Shown: positions 1-12,046, counted from the stretch's first letter. The stretch: DNA of 64,000 bases from Mactra quadrangularis (GCA_025267735.1 CM046303.1:42111380-42175379), one strand, 5' to 3'. The notes: generated from the sequence alone by a model not told the origin. Program-made: numbers and translations.

Positions 1-553
1 GCTGTAGATGTTGTCCCGTGTGTTTACCACTGAAACGGAAGCCGTTCATAGCGTGGCTTCATTTCATCCAATATGGTCTGTTAACCATTTTGATTTTCAA
101 CGATTATGACAAACTTAAACCAATGACGTACAAGACAAATGCTTTGACATTAACCCAAGTAAACGTTGATGTTTTAACGGAAACATCTAGGTGCAAACTT
201 GAATGTCCGTGAACGTCCAGCTTATAACTGAAGATAAGCAATTCATCTAAAAGTGTTCATAGATAAGCATTATTATATAAGCTACCGAGTCCTATGTTCT
301 TTCACAGATACATTTGACAAAGATAGCGTTATGGTAGCTTTGACTCGGATTCTAGTGACACCACTTTGCAAAGTGATACTTGTGATATTGTTTTCTAGAT
401 GAATTGCATGTGTCTCTAAATGTTGAAGTTTCTGACAACAATAACAACTTTACGAAGCGTCTGACACATATGAAAAATGTCCATTCAGGCCACATAAAGT
501 AGTAATTCAAGTAGGCACCATAGAGCTGTTCAAATGAACCTTCAGTTTGAATA
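1..553. other. Unassigned AT-rich sequence
   Basis: I see no recognisable coding, RNA or repeat signal here. The short open frames (64 and 71 codons) have no familiar motif. Confidence 0.5.
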
Positions 554-853
554 TACAGGGTGTCCAAAAAGAAAGTTTACAGTTTCACCCATTCGTCATT
601 TTATCAATTGTTATGTTATATTAATGAAAAATATACCATTTTAAAGTGCATATGCTCAAGTTTTCAATGCACCTTAACTTGACTCGCTAAAATGTTTGAC
701 ATCGCCATATAATGACATCAAGTAAAAACTTGTAAGTATTAGACCAAATATAGTACAAATGACAGGGATAAAAACTTACACCTATTGTCTAAACATGTAC
801 AAGTTTGTGTTGATCTAGCAGAGTATTAATATGTTATAAATTAGCATCAAAAC

Positions 854-2387
854 TATACTCAGCAAAAATAAAAACCTGACACTTTATTTCTGTCAATTAC
901 TTTTTTATATGTGTGTTAAATTAAAATGTTGTGTAGTGTGTATACATGCACTATCGTTGCACTACACACCTGTTTTGTCTTGTCCGACTATTGTCAATAA
1001 TACCAGGCGTAAATTTTCAATTTTCGCATGTAAACCTCGTGCAGACTGAACTGTGTCAGATAGACAGTTATTAAAGGCCCTACACATGTGTTCAGTATCA
1101 ATGTAGTGTAATTCACACCTAAAGTTGATTGCTTTCATGATGGCACGTTTGTCAGAAAGAGAACGAAATCAAGCAATAGGAAATTAGGAATGCTGCGAGG
1201 TGGGGTATCCGTTGTTAACGTGAGTAGAATGTTTAACTGCAATCGCAACACAGTTCATGAACTTCTAAGACGCTATAGACTTACGGGTGATGTGCATGAT
1301 CATCCAAGGTCAGGTAGGCCAAGGGCAACTACCCAAAGGGACGATCGTGCCATCGTTTTAACTCACTTACGCGACAGGTTCAGACCGGCGACCTTGATAG
1401 CACCAACGTTTAATGTTACTGCTCAAACCATTCGTAATCGGTTACGGTCATGCCAGCGTCCTATTAGAGCTCGACGCCCATATACAGGCGGTATTCTAAC
1501 TTTACGCCATCGTCATGCTCGTATTGGTAGGACACGCGCGCAACGTCACTGGCGGCGACGTGACTGGAATACCGATCTGTTTTCAGATGAGTCTCGTTAC
1601 AATCTCTGTCATGCTGGCGGCCGTGCAAGAGTTTATCGGCGGCAGGGCGAAAGGTTCGCACCTGTTTGTGTTCGACAGCATGATCGTTTGGTGGTGGAGG
1701 CGTTATGGTGTGGGGCGGTATAATGGGTGGATAGAAGTCCCGGCTTTTTGTTATCCGCGGCAACTTAAACGCCCACAGATACCTTGACGAAGTCTTGAAT
1801 GCCGAAGCCATTCCATTTATGCAAAGGAACGCCCCAGTTGTGTTTCAACATGCCAACGCCCGTCCACACACCGCGAGGATTACACGCGCTCGCTTAGCTG
1901 CAGCAAACGTCAACACCATGCAATGATCAGAAATGTTCGGCGAAATCACAGCCCACAAAACATCCACGAGCTGACAATTGCGTTGATAGCAGAATGGAAC
2001 AACCTTCCGAATAACCTTGTTCAACATTACGTCAATTCTATGCGTCGACGCGTTGACGCACTTCTTAGAGCTAGAGGAGGCCACAACAGATATTGAATGA
2101 AATAACAACTCAAATTTAATTTACAACTGTTGATGAAATGATTAAAACATTTCTACACGTAGTCAACATGGTACAGCCACAAAAACTGATAAATTTAATT
2201 TTGACCCTTACATCAGAACATGTGTAATTTAACAAACCAAAACGTCATTAATAACCAACAAAATCCATATCAATGTTGTGCATACATCATTCTATCATGC
2301 CCAACATTTGTTTTTACATTTCAGTCATTTGGTCTTTAAAAATTTAAGAAAATATACACAGTCAGGTTTTTATTTTTGCTGAGTATA
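854..2387 (+). mobile_element. Tc1-like DNA transposon, defective, nested
   Basis: The inverted repeats at 854-880 and 2361-2387 match over all 27 bases (TATACTCAGCAAAAATAAAA and onward, then CCTGAC). They include the flanking TA expected of Tc1/mariner insertion. The element is about 1530 bp, a normal size for an autonomous Tc1-like transposon. It carries one broken transposase gene on the plus strand. Perfect ends combined with a multiply broken gene suggest it may have been moved by transposase supplied from another copy. Confidence 0.9.
1137..2096 (+). pseudogene. Tc1-like transposase pseudogene
   Basis: This is a relic of a DD34E-type transposase that would cut and rejoin the element ends. 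The start is the ATG ATG at 1137-1142, giving MMARLSERERNQAIG. An apparent 8-base duplication near 1182-1190 introduces a stop and shifts the frame; reading resumes at 1190 with MLRGG. A paired helix-turn-helix N-terminus follows (VSRMFNCNRNTVHELLRRY), then the GRPR motif, then the first catalytic Asp in TDLFSDESRY. A 1-base deletion near 1686 precedes the VMVWGGI block. An in-frame TAG lies at about 1732. The second catalytic Asp block reads FQHANARPHTA, with Ala in place of Asp. The segment that normally carries SPDLNPIEH and the catalytic Glu is deleted near 1921. The C-terminal part ends in GGHNRY with stop TGA at 2094-2096. It is clearly non-functional. Confidence 0.93.
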
Positions 2388-2413
2388 TGAAGTTTCTTTT
2401 TGGACACCCTGTA

Positions 2414-3232
2414 CAACAAGGTTTTTGATTATGATAGTTTTGTAATCATATGTTTCTTAATAAATAGATACTTTCGTTACTTCACATGTAGATTTTTAAC
2501 GTCCTTTTGTTTATCAACAGTTATTATTAAACATCCTTTTGTAAATAATTGCTTAGTTTTTTTTAAATAATCATGTAAAGGATACATGTATACTTGTACA
2601 TTTTTGCCTTATGTTTATGTTTTACTATAAGTTAACTTTTATTGTTTTGCTACAATCAATGTTAAACACGATTTGTTCAATGTTTCTACAAGCTTTGAAT
2701 TCTCTGACTAGTAGAATTTTGTGAATTCGTGCCCAGCTCCGACCAAGACTTTTTTATGTAAAAGTATGGAACTACTTGTGTCAAAAATGATCTAGTACTG
2801 GTTAGGAAGATGTTTGTTGAGTTGCATACATTACTGTTTTGAGTTTTGATTAGTGTACATGTCATGAATCAAATGCTGTAAACTTTAAGTTTGATCAACA
2901 GACTTATTGTTATTTCAGCTATTTAGATAGTCCCGGGACAAGCTGATAATTTGTTCTGATCTGTTATGTTTTACATGGGTTGAAATAGTTAAATGTTTTT
3001 ACACTCGTCTGAGATCATCTCTAAGTTTTTCTTTATTAATCACTTTCCGACGTGCACTTAATCCTGCCTGTAACACTCGAGAGAGGGTTCGTCTTTTACC
3101 AGATAAACTATTTTTAAAACTAAATCAACATCCTACTGCTTCTGGACAATTCGGTATGGGCTAATCTGATGGCTAACTATCTAATATCACTATTCGGAAC
3201 TCCTCGGCCATTCGCTTCGAATAACCTCGGAC
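2414..3232. other. Unassigned sequence
   Basis: AT-rich sequence between two transposons. I see no coding or structured signal. Confidence 0.5.
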
Positions 3233-3240
3233 ATATTTAG
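3233..3240. repeat. Left 8 bp target duplication of hAT element
   Basis: ATATTTAG directly abuts the left end and is repeated exactly after the right end at 4974-4981. Confidence 0.88.
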
Positions 3241-4973
3241 TAGGGCTGCGTACCTTGAGCCAAGTCGCGGTACGGTACGTACCTAGGTACGGCAGTTAAG
3301 GTTCACAATACGTACCTAGGTTCAATATGGTAATATTATTTATAATAAAGATTCTTTTGTATAATTGTGTTTAATAAATCAACTAGTAACCATGATAGTA
3401 TTTTAATTTGCTTACAAGTTTATACAAACATCTTGTCTGTCCTTTGCCTTTTTGAAATACTCATTAAACAACAAGCTGAACATTTTCATAAAGTCATGCA
3501 TACTAGCAGGTGTAGTTATCTTAACTGTTTGTCAATGATTATCACAATATTACAATAGTTTAGATTATTAATACAGTGTAGCTATGATAGCATCATAAGA
3601 ATTTTTAATTGAATTCATAAATTACATAAATATGCAACATGCATATAATTTTACCATTACAATTGTCAATATCGACAAAAAAACGTCAGTTGTTAGAAGA
3701 TTTGTTTCAAATTCGTGTGCCCGAAAACAGTGACCTTTTGTTTGAATTTGTTGAATCCTGAAGCATTTTTTTATATTAGGAAGAACAATTAATAAGCCTT
3801 TTAAATTACTTATTAAATTTTACTTAATTAAATTTAAAAAATATTTCCGTTTAATATGCGATAGCGTGGGTCGCGAAAATATATTACATTTAGACTATAT
3901 CCATATTACCATAGGGATTTGTTTTTACGAAAAATATTACTAATTAAGACATAAATGGGTTGTAAATGACGACAATGAAGTTTGTTTAGACAATTTCTTT
4001 TGTTGAGTTTTAAAGTTATGGAGTTTCGGCGTTCGTGCCGAAAATTAGCGCGATTTTATATTGTAAGCGTTAATCGTACAATTGCACGTCTTAAGAACAC
4101 CAACGCATTTTAATCCATCAATATCAATACACAACATAACGCTTTTATTTCTTTCACGATTAGCAAACGACATTTTGATTACACTTGCTTCGGTAAAATA
4201 CGAAAATCCATTGAAAAATAGTTGTTGTTTTTTTCGAGAAAATACGGAAAATTATACGAACGGAAAAAGTAATGTTTGAATTTTCTAAAAATAAAATGAT
4301 AAAATAACTGGAGTCATAGTTAATTTTACGTTAGTCTAAAAATTTTTTTGTTCCTGCGATCGTCAATTGTGTATCTGTTCAAAACCTGCCAATAATTTAG
4401 CGTATAGAAACAACAATTAAAAAACTAGGTCACACTAGTTTTAAAAATTATTTAAAGTAACAATTAAACTATAGAAGCATCTATGATTACACGATGAGAC
4501 ATAACAATTATGACATTGTATTAATATGTTATCAAATATCGACAAACTGTGAAAAATGCCGACACATATATTAAATTGTTTACATTAGTTTCAATTAAAA
4601 ATTACAAACACATGTTCGTCATCAAACAAAAGGTTAATATACCCAGTGTACATGGCAGTTTGTTTGTTAATAATTTAGGATTACTACAGAATCTGAAAAT
4701 TAATATGATTTACACACATATACAAATGGCTTAAAGAACTGATTATCACGACTTATTTATTTAATTTGTGTTAATTTGATTAACTTGTGTTTGTTGTCGT
4801 CTTGACATGAGATTTTGATTTAAAATTCGTTTTTATGACCAATAGGAATATATGATAGACAATATTTAAAAAAACCGCGGTTCACTCGGATTTTTAGGTC
4901 ACGGTACGGTACACTCGTACCGGCCACCTTCGGTTCGATTTTCACGGTAGTTCGTCGAACCGTTGCAGCCCTA
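3241..4973. mobile_element. Non-autonomous hAT-like element
   Basis: The element begins TAGGGCTGCG and ends with the inverse of TAGGGCTGCAACGG, giving a 9-base terminal inverted repeat. Both subterminal regions are rich in GGTACG/CGTACC motifs. It is flanked by the identical 8 bp ATATTTAG at 3233-3240 and 4974-4981. An 8 bp duplication with TAGGGCTGCAAC-type ends is the signature of the hAT superfamily. The 1.73 kb interior is AT-rich and has no transposase-like frame, only open frames up to 65 codons, so it depends on another copy for movement. Confidence 0.88.
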
Positions 4974-4981
4974 ATATTTAG
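4974..4981. repeat. Right 8 bp target duplication of hAT element
   Basis: ATATTTAG, identical to 3233-3240. Confidence 0.88.
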
Positions 4982-6537
4982 ACGCCATTTGAAAATCCCG
5001 GTGTTGAAGTAAATAAATACACGATCGTTTTTGCTATGACTAAAATTTCGTTTTAGTCCGTAAATTTGAAATAACACACGTCTATGATATCGATGAACAA
5101 TATTTAGTTTATTCTATAACAAAGAGATAGGCATAGACAAAGATCTTTGTGTAAACTACAAGAATTATTTTGCGTAACCGTTACGTGCTTTGCCTCGCGT
5201 AGGTAGTAAAATCCCAAAACTTCAGGGAAGACCCCCACGAAACCTTCCGAGACTATTCACTCATTAAAGGTCCAGATGTTCCGAATGTAATATTATTACA
5301 AACCTTTACGCAAACGTCTTAAACCGGTTACGTAATGTTATGCTCTTGGGAAGTAGCTGTTGCGGTTGGTAGGTATCTTTTTATGAACTATGAGTTTCGA
5401 TTTGCCCGGAGACCAACTACCGACCCTTATCATTGAGATCACTTCTGGGAACCAATGGTCACACGAATTGGTAATGACTGATTCGCAATGTAAAGAACAC
5501 TTGATTGAATAGAAGCGATAGTCATGCAAATAGCTTCAGTTCTGAAAGATACGAACAGGAAGACCAAGTTACCTTAAAACCTTAACAGTTAACATGACAA
5601 TTCAATATTACGCTCTTTTGACTAAAGTTTAGATTGTGCTTAACTGGTTTTTTTTTTTTTTTGTTTGCTCTGACAATCACATTGCTGCCTTTCGCAGCAA
5701 ATTTTTTACTTGTATACTAGTTTATTGAGGTTTATATACTTGCAAAAAATCTTAATCTATACTCATTGATGGACTTATTTGAGATCATCAGTGTAGAAAT
5801 GAAAAACGATATTAACAGTGTAAGTGTAAATTTAAAAAAGATTATATCCGTTTAATTATGAGATTAATTTTCTCAAGCGACAAAAGAAAAATAAGGATGC
5901 ATTAATTATTGATTCTTTTCCCGGACAACAGATATCGTAATTGTATACTCTGAATCATCGGCACCAAATCGTGTGCTAATGTTTCTATTTAACGTATATA
6001 TAACCTAATGTATGCGTATTGTTCGATTTAATGTTCAACACCCACTATTTTGAACATGTCACTCTCTCTAAGTTTCAGGATAATTATTCTTATTTTCATT
6101 AGTCAAAAAGATTATTGTAGATCAGGGTAAAAATATACGGATTTATTACAATTGATAAAAGATGTGACTTATTTTTTTGTAAAAATGGTAAAAATACCAC
6201 CATCACAAGATACGTATATAATGATATTTTTTTACTTTTGACGGATTCAACTGAACAAATATACATGTTTAGATTGGCAAGCTCAAGCGGATGCAGATGA
6301 TTTATTCCAGCATTTCGAACTAACGACCGCTGTTATTTATGCAAGATGCAGTCATATAGAACATCCTCAAATACGTTATGTGCATGTTTTAATGATAAGA
6401 AAGTCAAAAAATATGTTCAAAAATCTGTCGAATCAATTGCTTTAACAGGTTGTTTCCAAGTTTAACAGCATTGCATTATCTCACAATTTTGTTTAATTGG
6501 AGCTCAAATATTGTTCTTTTTTTCTCCACTGTCAAAA
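4982..6537. other. Unassigned sequence
   Basis: No coding signal is recognisable. A weak inverted similarity exists around GTAACCG near 5172 and CGGTTAC near 5325, too poor to call an element. There is a T tract at about 5650. Confidence 0.4.
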
Positions 6538-6681
6538 CATAATTATTTCACGGTGATTGCGTTTGAGAAAATAATTGTCGTAATGCACCCATGAGTTATA
6601 AGATATTTTTGATAACAATAAGTCCATCAGTACAAAAACAATGCATTCAGTCACCGTGGAGGTCACCGTGAAATTATTTAA
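6538..6681. repeat. Small inverted repeat pair, possible mini-MITE
   Basis: AATTATTTCACGGTGA at about 6541 is mirrored by TCACCGTGAAATTATTT at about 6664, with roughly 110 bp between. A further TCACCGTGG lies just inside the right arm. It could be a very small MITE or a chance hairpin; no target duplication was identified. Confidence 0.35.
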
Positions 6682-6894
6682 GCTTTGGTAGTTGAGATAA
6701 AAACGGACAATTTTGACGACGAATATTCGTTTTTTTATTAATTCATTCCGTAAGTTCACAATTGCCCATCTAGATTTCTTAACTTTGATTGACTTCGATG
6801 GGCAATGTACTCAACTAATTAACATTCAAACGAAATAGGATACGCATTATAAAGATTTGATGATGATACTTAAATTTAATTAAGCATATATACT

Positions 6895-6995
6895 ACATGA
6901 TTATTCAAGAATATCGACCTGAATAGCAAGGTCCAAGCTACATGTTTATTAAAGAAATTGACCTGAATAGCAATGCACATGCTATTTAGAGGGTT
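6895..6995 (+). repeat. Two units of a ~42 bp minisatellite
   Basis: GACCTGAATAGCAA occurs at 6916 and again at 6960, within similar flanks. The same unit recurs four times at 28225-28435. Confidence 0.5.
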
Positions 6996-7769
6996 TTCCG
7001 CAGAATGCAAGTGAGTGCATCGCGTTTAATAGCGAGTTACTACAGTCTCGAGGGCAACCATTGATTTGTGTTACTGCCTCTCTTAATTCATATGAAACAC
7101 AGAAAAATGCGGATGGCCTGAAGTATACGATATTTGCGTCGTGAATTTTGTGCGAAAGCTAATTAAAATTTAAGAAAACATGTAGCCATTTTATATAGGG
7201 TAATACATAATTTTGTGCCGATATACATAATGTGCAATTAAACAGTTTATAAAATATACAAATCATCAACCATTTTGAATCATAGTGAAAGGTAGTCTAA
7301 GGAATAAGTCTTAATCGCAAACCTAGAGAATGTTTTGGCTACAAAGTCTGTTAATCGGTATCCTAACATGTCCGAGTTAAATGTTTGTACTGTTTTGATA
7401 TTCCTTTTAATCTGTATGAAATTATTTATGGTCTGAGCTTTGAATGTATGAGCCAGCATAGATTGAAGCGTTATATATAATCTATTTAATTGTGTGATTA
7501 AAGCGCCATCAGGGTATACATATTTTGAAATTGGTCAGGAAGCTCCGTAATGGTTTACTTATGATCGACGTCAATAGAAAACAGCAATCAGGGAATTTGC
7601 AAAATCTTTTTACGGAATTCGACTGTACACAAAACACTAAATTCAAGTAAAGGGGCCATTCACAGTCCCGATTTGGCAGATATGCCAGAGGTAGACATTG
7701 TTGAAGAGCTTAGCTTAGCTTGACATTTGACAACTTTATTATTCTGTCATCACTTCGGTTAAGATATCT
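6996..7769. other. Unassigned sequence
   Basis: No coding or repeat signal is recognised between the minisatellite units and the LINE relic. Confidence 0.4.
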
Positions 7770-8030
7770 CAACGTTCGCAATGTGTTACAAATACGGGCA
7801 TAATGAATCTAGATGCACTAGAGAACATATACTAGTATGTCTTATGTGTAGTACATATCATGCTGGTGCACTTAAAAGCTGTACTCTTAATGTCAAATGT
7901 TCAAACTGTGGGGGATAATCATTTTGCAACATCCCTTTCTTGCTCCGCCTGGAAGACGGAAAAAGAGGTTCTCCGACTCGAAGTGAATCTTTCCATGATG
8001 CACGCAAGCTTGTCCAAGGTAGGATAACCA
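7770..8030 (+). pseudogene. LINE ORF1 fragment with zinc-knuckle motifs (I/Jockey type)
   Basis: From 7781 the frame reads YKYGHNESRC, then a run of spaced Cys and His residues ending CSNCGG. A small frame change leads to GDNHFATSLSCSAWKTEKE and VLRL from about 7912. In I-, Nimb- and Jockey-type LINEs, ORF1 ends in several CCHC knuckles followed by a similar block (GNHPA..CPVWK.EKEVLR), which binds the element RNA. The first knuckle is damaged and at least one frameshift separates the two parts. The endonuclease relic downstream on the same strand supports the call. Confidence 0.65.
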
Positions 8031-8339
8031 TAAAAAGATAAGTCACATTCCGCAGCTGTCTCAAAGCCAGTTAAGATGATTCATTCTGCAGTACGGGTCA
8101 ACTTAGTAAGTGTTCTCCTCTGAAATTCATTCCAGTAAAAATCCCTCTCCTATCTTTTCACGTAATACGTCTATAGCATTGAGGATGATAACACGGGTTT
8201 CAACTCTCCTAACCGAGCTTCGGCCCTTAGGCCTGTTATGTTTTCAAAGTACGTTTTCAGTTGATGTTGAACCATGAGTCAACTATCCTTCAATTGAATT
8301 GCGAGGTCCTAAGTCGAATTGCAACGGTCTCCTTCTTTT

Positions 8340-9130
8340 AGTATCAAACTACTTCCTGAAAGATGTCTGCCGTCACGAATGATTACATATCAATCAACGA
8401 CTATGCTTCTGATAATGTCATTTGTACTGACACCATGAGAGCATCCGAAGGCTCAACAATTGCGTTGCGAATTGTGACCCTCAACAACAAATTCGGTTAC
8501 AAAACTAATTTGCAAGCCGTAGCTATTGAAGTAACATTGCACATACCTATTACAGTGTACTCCTTACATCTTCCTCAAAATTTATCTAGAACATTTAACT
8601 AAACAACTCCCAGAATCATTCTTTCTACTCGGCGATCTTAATGCCCATAACCCAAAATGGGGCAGTACATCTACGAATATTTAGGCAGCATTACAGAAAA
8701 ATTCATTGATAATGTAAAACACCGCCTTTAGAATGACACGTCTCCAACCTATTTACGTACAGCCACTGGTAGCTTGTCTTGCAAAGACCTAACATAATGA
8801 CATTATGATATACTTGGATTTCACTTGATCAGTGCTAGACGATCAATATGACAGTGACCACCTGCCATTATTGTTAACTTCGAACGACTCTGTACCAGTA
8901 TATCATCGCTCTAATTACACATTTTCTAAAGGAACCGGGAACTTTTTAACAAATTGTGTTCCGATCAGTTTTTTCCAACTCTACAGACAAAACTAATATT
9001 TTTGTGTACACTCTATCAAAGATAGTAGATGAGTGTATTTTAAAAACTTAAATTAAACATTGTAGTAAAATATAAAAACATGGTTCAAGGATGATTGCAG
9101 ATTACGATTGACGATTTAACCGATTCTTTT
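8340..9130 (+). pseudogene. LINE ORF2 endonuclease relic (I-type)
   Basis: This is a decayed apurinic-type endonuclease domain, the part of ORF2 that nicks the target. NLQAVAIEVTLHIPITVYSL lies at about 8508-8567. The metal-site block FFLLGDLNAHNPKWGS is at about 8619-8667, and a late ATGSLSCKDLT block at about 8760-8795. YDSDHLPLLL at 8847-8876 carries the terminal SDH motif. Several stops and frame changes interrupt it. I could not find the reverse transcriptase downstream; the relic fades near 9130, just before the next element. Confidence 0.72.
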
Positions 9131-9159
9131 AAGCATAGTATTATATTATACTAGGCTAG

Positions 9160-9736
9160 TATTCCATAATTCCGTGCTCCGTCGTCCATGTCTGCGATAT
9201 TTCATTCAACAAGAATACAGTTGGATCTATTTCATACGTTCGACCCGTGTCCGCTTCCGTATACGTGTCCGCGCCGTTTCGCTCAGCGAGCGAAAATTCA
9301 CGTACACGGAGGAATCCTGGATGCATATTTTGCAGGAAACACCATTCAAATGCAAAAAAACCAAGTGAATTGCCAAAGATATTTGAGAAAAAGTAATTAA
9401 AACTGTTTGGGAAAACAAGGCAATTTATGATTGCACTCATAGCGACCATAAATGCACGTCGATTGAATGGAATAAGCGGAAAAAAATCACTGAAGATAGA
9501 AGGCCTTGTCTATTTCGTTAAGCAATTACAGTTACCAACATTAGCAAGTGGTGAAATTTCACACCTTCTACATAAAAAGACTTTGTATGATTCTGCAACA
9601 ACCGCGAAAAGACACTTAATTAGCTTTCACGCTTAATATACTGACGCCTATCACGAAAATATGTAATATCCCTAACGCACGTGAACAATACGGACGCAGT
9701 CGCGTACACGGACGACGGAGCGCGAAACTATGGAAT
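9160..9736. mobile_element. MITE-like element with ~38 bp terminal inverted repeats
   Basis: TATTCCATAATTCCGTGCTC at 9160 and onward is mirrored at the right end (9698-9736), with about six mismatches in 38 bases; both contain GCTCCGTCGTCC. The interior has open frames of 60-97 codons on both strands but no transposase motif. The flanking bases (CTAGG left, CCTTAG right) look like an extension of the inverted repeat, so I cannot assign a target duplication or a superfamily. Confidence 0.7.
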
Positions 9737-10089
9737 AATAGCCTTAGGATCCTAAATACATCTGTGACATACTTTTTAAAGTTAACTCATTTGGAAATTT
9801 ATTTCAATTGGTACCCTCGTTTGCGACACTTAAGTATCTGAAAATAAATAGTTATTATTAATATAGGACTTAAAACCATTATAATTCGGTTGCATTAATA
9901 GTATCATCAATTGCTTTCGGCGCGATATAACCTTTCTGCTTGATGCGCCGTAAAACCAAAACAAACAAAAAAGTATTACAGGTCGTCCACGTAAACATTG
10001 CGTATATAAATATAGCCAGTTTCCTTACTCACCAATATTTAGAAATATGATTAGAAAACAAAGCCAAAATCGAAGATAGAAATAGGGGT
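9737..10089. other. Unassigned sequence
   Basis: No coding or repeat signal recognised. Confidence 0.4.
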
Positions 10090-11240
10090 CTATGGGGGTC
10101 AGATAATGACTGTTTGAGAAAAAGAGAAACGTATGGCAAGTATATAGTACTCTACTAGAGGAGTTGAAGACAGAATATGATACTTTCTTCTAAAAACTGT
10201 TGTTATTGTCTTTTACAAGGTAGCAACACTTTGTACAAGTCATATCACGGCGATCAGTCAACAAACGCACCGTTTAGAGCTAGCAAGTCTAAATCTCTGG
10301 ATGTATCCATTAACAAATTACTAACCTACTGCTGCCAGAGGCTGACAACTGCCCTATGTGATCTAGTGGTAGGAGGGATAATGGCCGTAAGAATGATTTC
10401 ATTACCTAACTCTACGAAAGAATGCTCCGTCTGGAAATCGAATCCACGACCCTTTCATTAGAGGACTTGCGTATTACCGACTAAGCTAGCCGGACGACTA
10501 GATTCTATAACTATACAATACTTCTCAGATGCCTCTACGATGAGGTCATACAAGGATATATAAGGCATAAAACAGGAGAAGGACACATGGTTCAATGATA
10601 CAGGAAGTCTTTTCCTCCTAATCACAGTATCACTTTATGGAACCTGGCCTGCGGTGAGAGTTACCGAAGCTTGTCCTACAAACCTACGTTTGCGATGCCA
10701 TCAAAGTCAAGATGGTATATCAGGGAATCCAGTGCTTTACTACAATGGAAGAGCGGACTGCCATTGCTGAGCAGAAGATGATGATGTCATGCTGTTGTGC
10801 TCTGGATAGCAAGCATGTGACGGTTGTATGTCCTTGGAATACTAGCTGTTTGAGATAAAATAAAATGCATTCTTCCCGATTGTTCTTATTGCCTTGATTG
10901 ATGCCGACTATAAGTATAACTATATCTGTATAAAGATTTGTTTTAGATTGTTGCTATTCTTGCACACATATTCCGAGTTTCTTGATGACCATGAACCGAG
11001 AGTCACGTGACGTTTTCGTGACTACATGCTTACACATCACACTCACACTACGACATCGTATACCCATCATGTGGCCTTCACATGTCCTGCGGGATAAACT
11101 TAGTAAAACTATGAGTCTTTTGGATGACTTCGTGAGTAGATCGGAAACGATCGCATTAACTATAAAACAATGTGTGTGTGGATCGGATGCGATCTAGTGG
11201 CATTCCGTAGGGATCGTACTTGCTTCGGATGCTGATTGGT
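10090..11240 (-). repeat. Left arm of palindrome
   Basis: This arm is the inverse of 12715-13712. It contains the SINE at 10240-10498. The inner part (about 11100-11240) is repeated in the same orientation at 14325-14450. Confidence 0.7.
10240..10498 (-). mobile_element. tRNA-derived SINE, family 1
   Basis: Read on the minus strand, the head CGGCTAGCTTAGTCGGTAAT resembles a Pol III A box and GGGTCGTGGATTCGAT resembles a B box about 45 bases later, as in tRNA genes. The body (CTGACAACTGCCCTA, GGAGGGATAATGGCCGTA) recurs at 26058-26342. Part of the body also survives in the opposite palindrome arm near 13555-13605, so the SINE may predate formation of the palindrome. Confidence 0.7.
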
Positions 11241-11287
11241 TGTCGGTCCCTAAAACAACCAGCACCCAAAGCAAGTTTAATTCTCTT

Positions 11288-11585
11288 TGTAGTAGAGCAC
11301 TGGAACACCTCGACTTTGATGGCATCACAAACTTTGAAATTTGATATTTATAAAGGAAATTGTATTTGTAGCTACTCTGAAGTAGCAGGGCAGGTCTCGA
11401 TTACTGTCGCCGTAGGCCAGGAGTCGTAGAGAAAAAGATTGAGACTATGAGAAAGAGACTTCCTGTATCACTGTACCATGTGTTTTTCTCTTGTATTATG
11501 GTATATATATCTTTTGTATGACCTCATCGTAGAGGACTCTGAGAAGTCTTGTACAGTAATAGAAACTAGTAATCCGGCTAGCTTT
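11288..11585 (+). repeat. Third copy of the outer palindrome segment
   Basis: This stretch (GTAGTAGAGCACTGG, then GATGGCATCACAAAC, TCGTAGAGAAAAA, GTATGACCTCATCGTAGAG) matches 13222-13510 in direct orientation and 10520-10760 in inverse orientation. It sits directly after the left arm's inner end. Confidence 0.7.
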
Positions 11586-12046
11586 CTTTGTCAGTCCTCT
11601 GATAAAGGAGATGTTATTATAAAATATATATGCTGAATGCTCAATATCCTAACTTGTGGATTATCTCCTGACTAATTCGGAGTATTGTAATCTGCTATGT
11701 AATCTTAGATTGTTTGAATTCGGAGTTATTTCCATCGAGTTTCTGTAAAACGAATAGCAAATCAGAGTTTGTTTCAAATGTAGAATTAATTGACAGGAGT
11801 AGATATTCACTTATCAATATTGACCCCAAAATATATTACTTAAAAGTATTACACTTAACCTTGTCTATTTATGACAAGAACTACATGTTTAAGAAAGTGT
11901 AAAGTGCCTTGCTTCTGATAAGTCTTGCGTATTGGACAAAATCTAAAGTCACTTGGTGAACCCCGAGAATCTTTACGACATTACTCACTCACTGAATGAT
12001 TGAAGTGGACGTGTACATCTTATAGCGATTAGGAAAAGAATTGATT

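Larger units (their letters stand above)
554..2413. mobile_element. Mariner-type MITE split by a Tc1-like insertion
   Basis: The ends at 554-577 and 2390-2413 are inverted repeats matching at 23 of 24 positions; each begins TACAGGGTGTCCAAAAAG. The terminal TA at both ends fits Tc1/mariner target duplication. Without the inner element (856-2385) only about 325 bp remain, with no coding capacity, so this was a MITE. The inner insertion lies immediately inside the right inverted repeat. The class is inferred from the TA ends and the style of the terminal sequence. Confidence 0.75.

Noticed and set aside
1464..1811. 115-codon minus-strand frame
   Set aside because: It is the antisense shadow of the transposase pseudogene.
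5165..5345. Possible small element with GTAACCG inverted ends
   Set aside because: The inverted similarity is too short and patchy and there is no target duplication.
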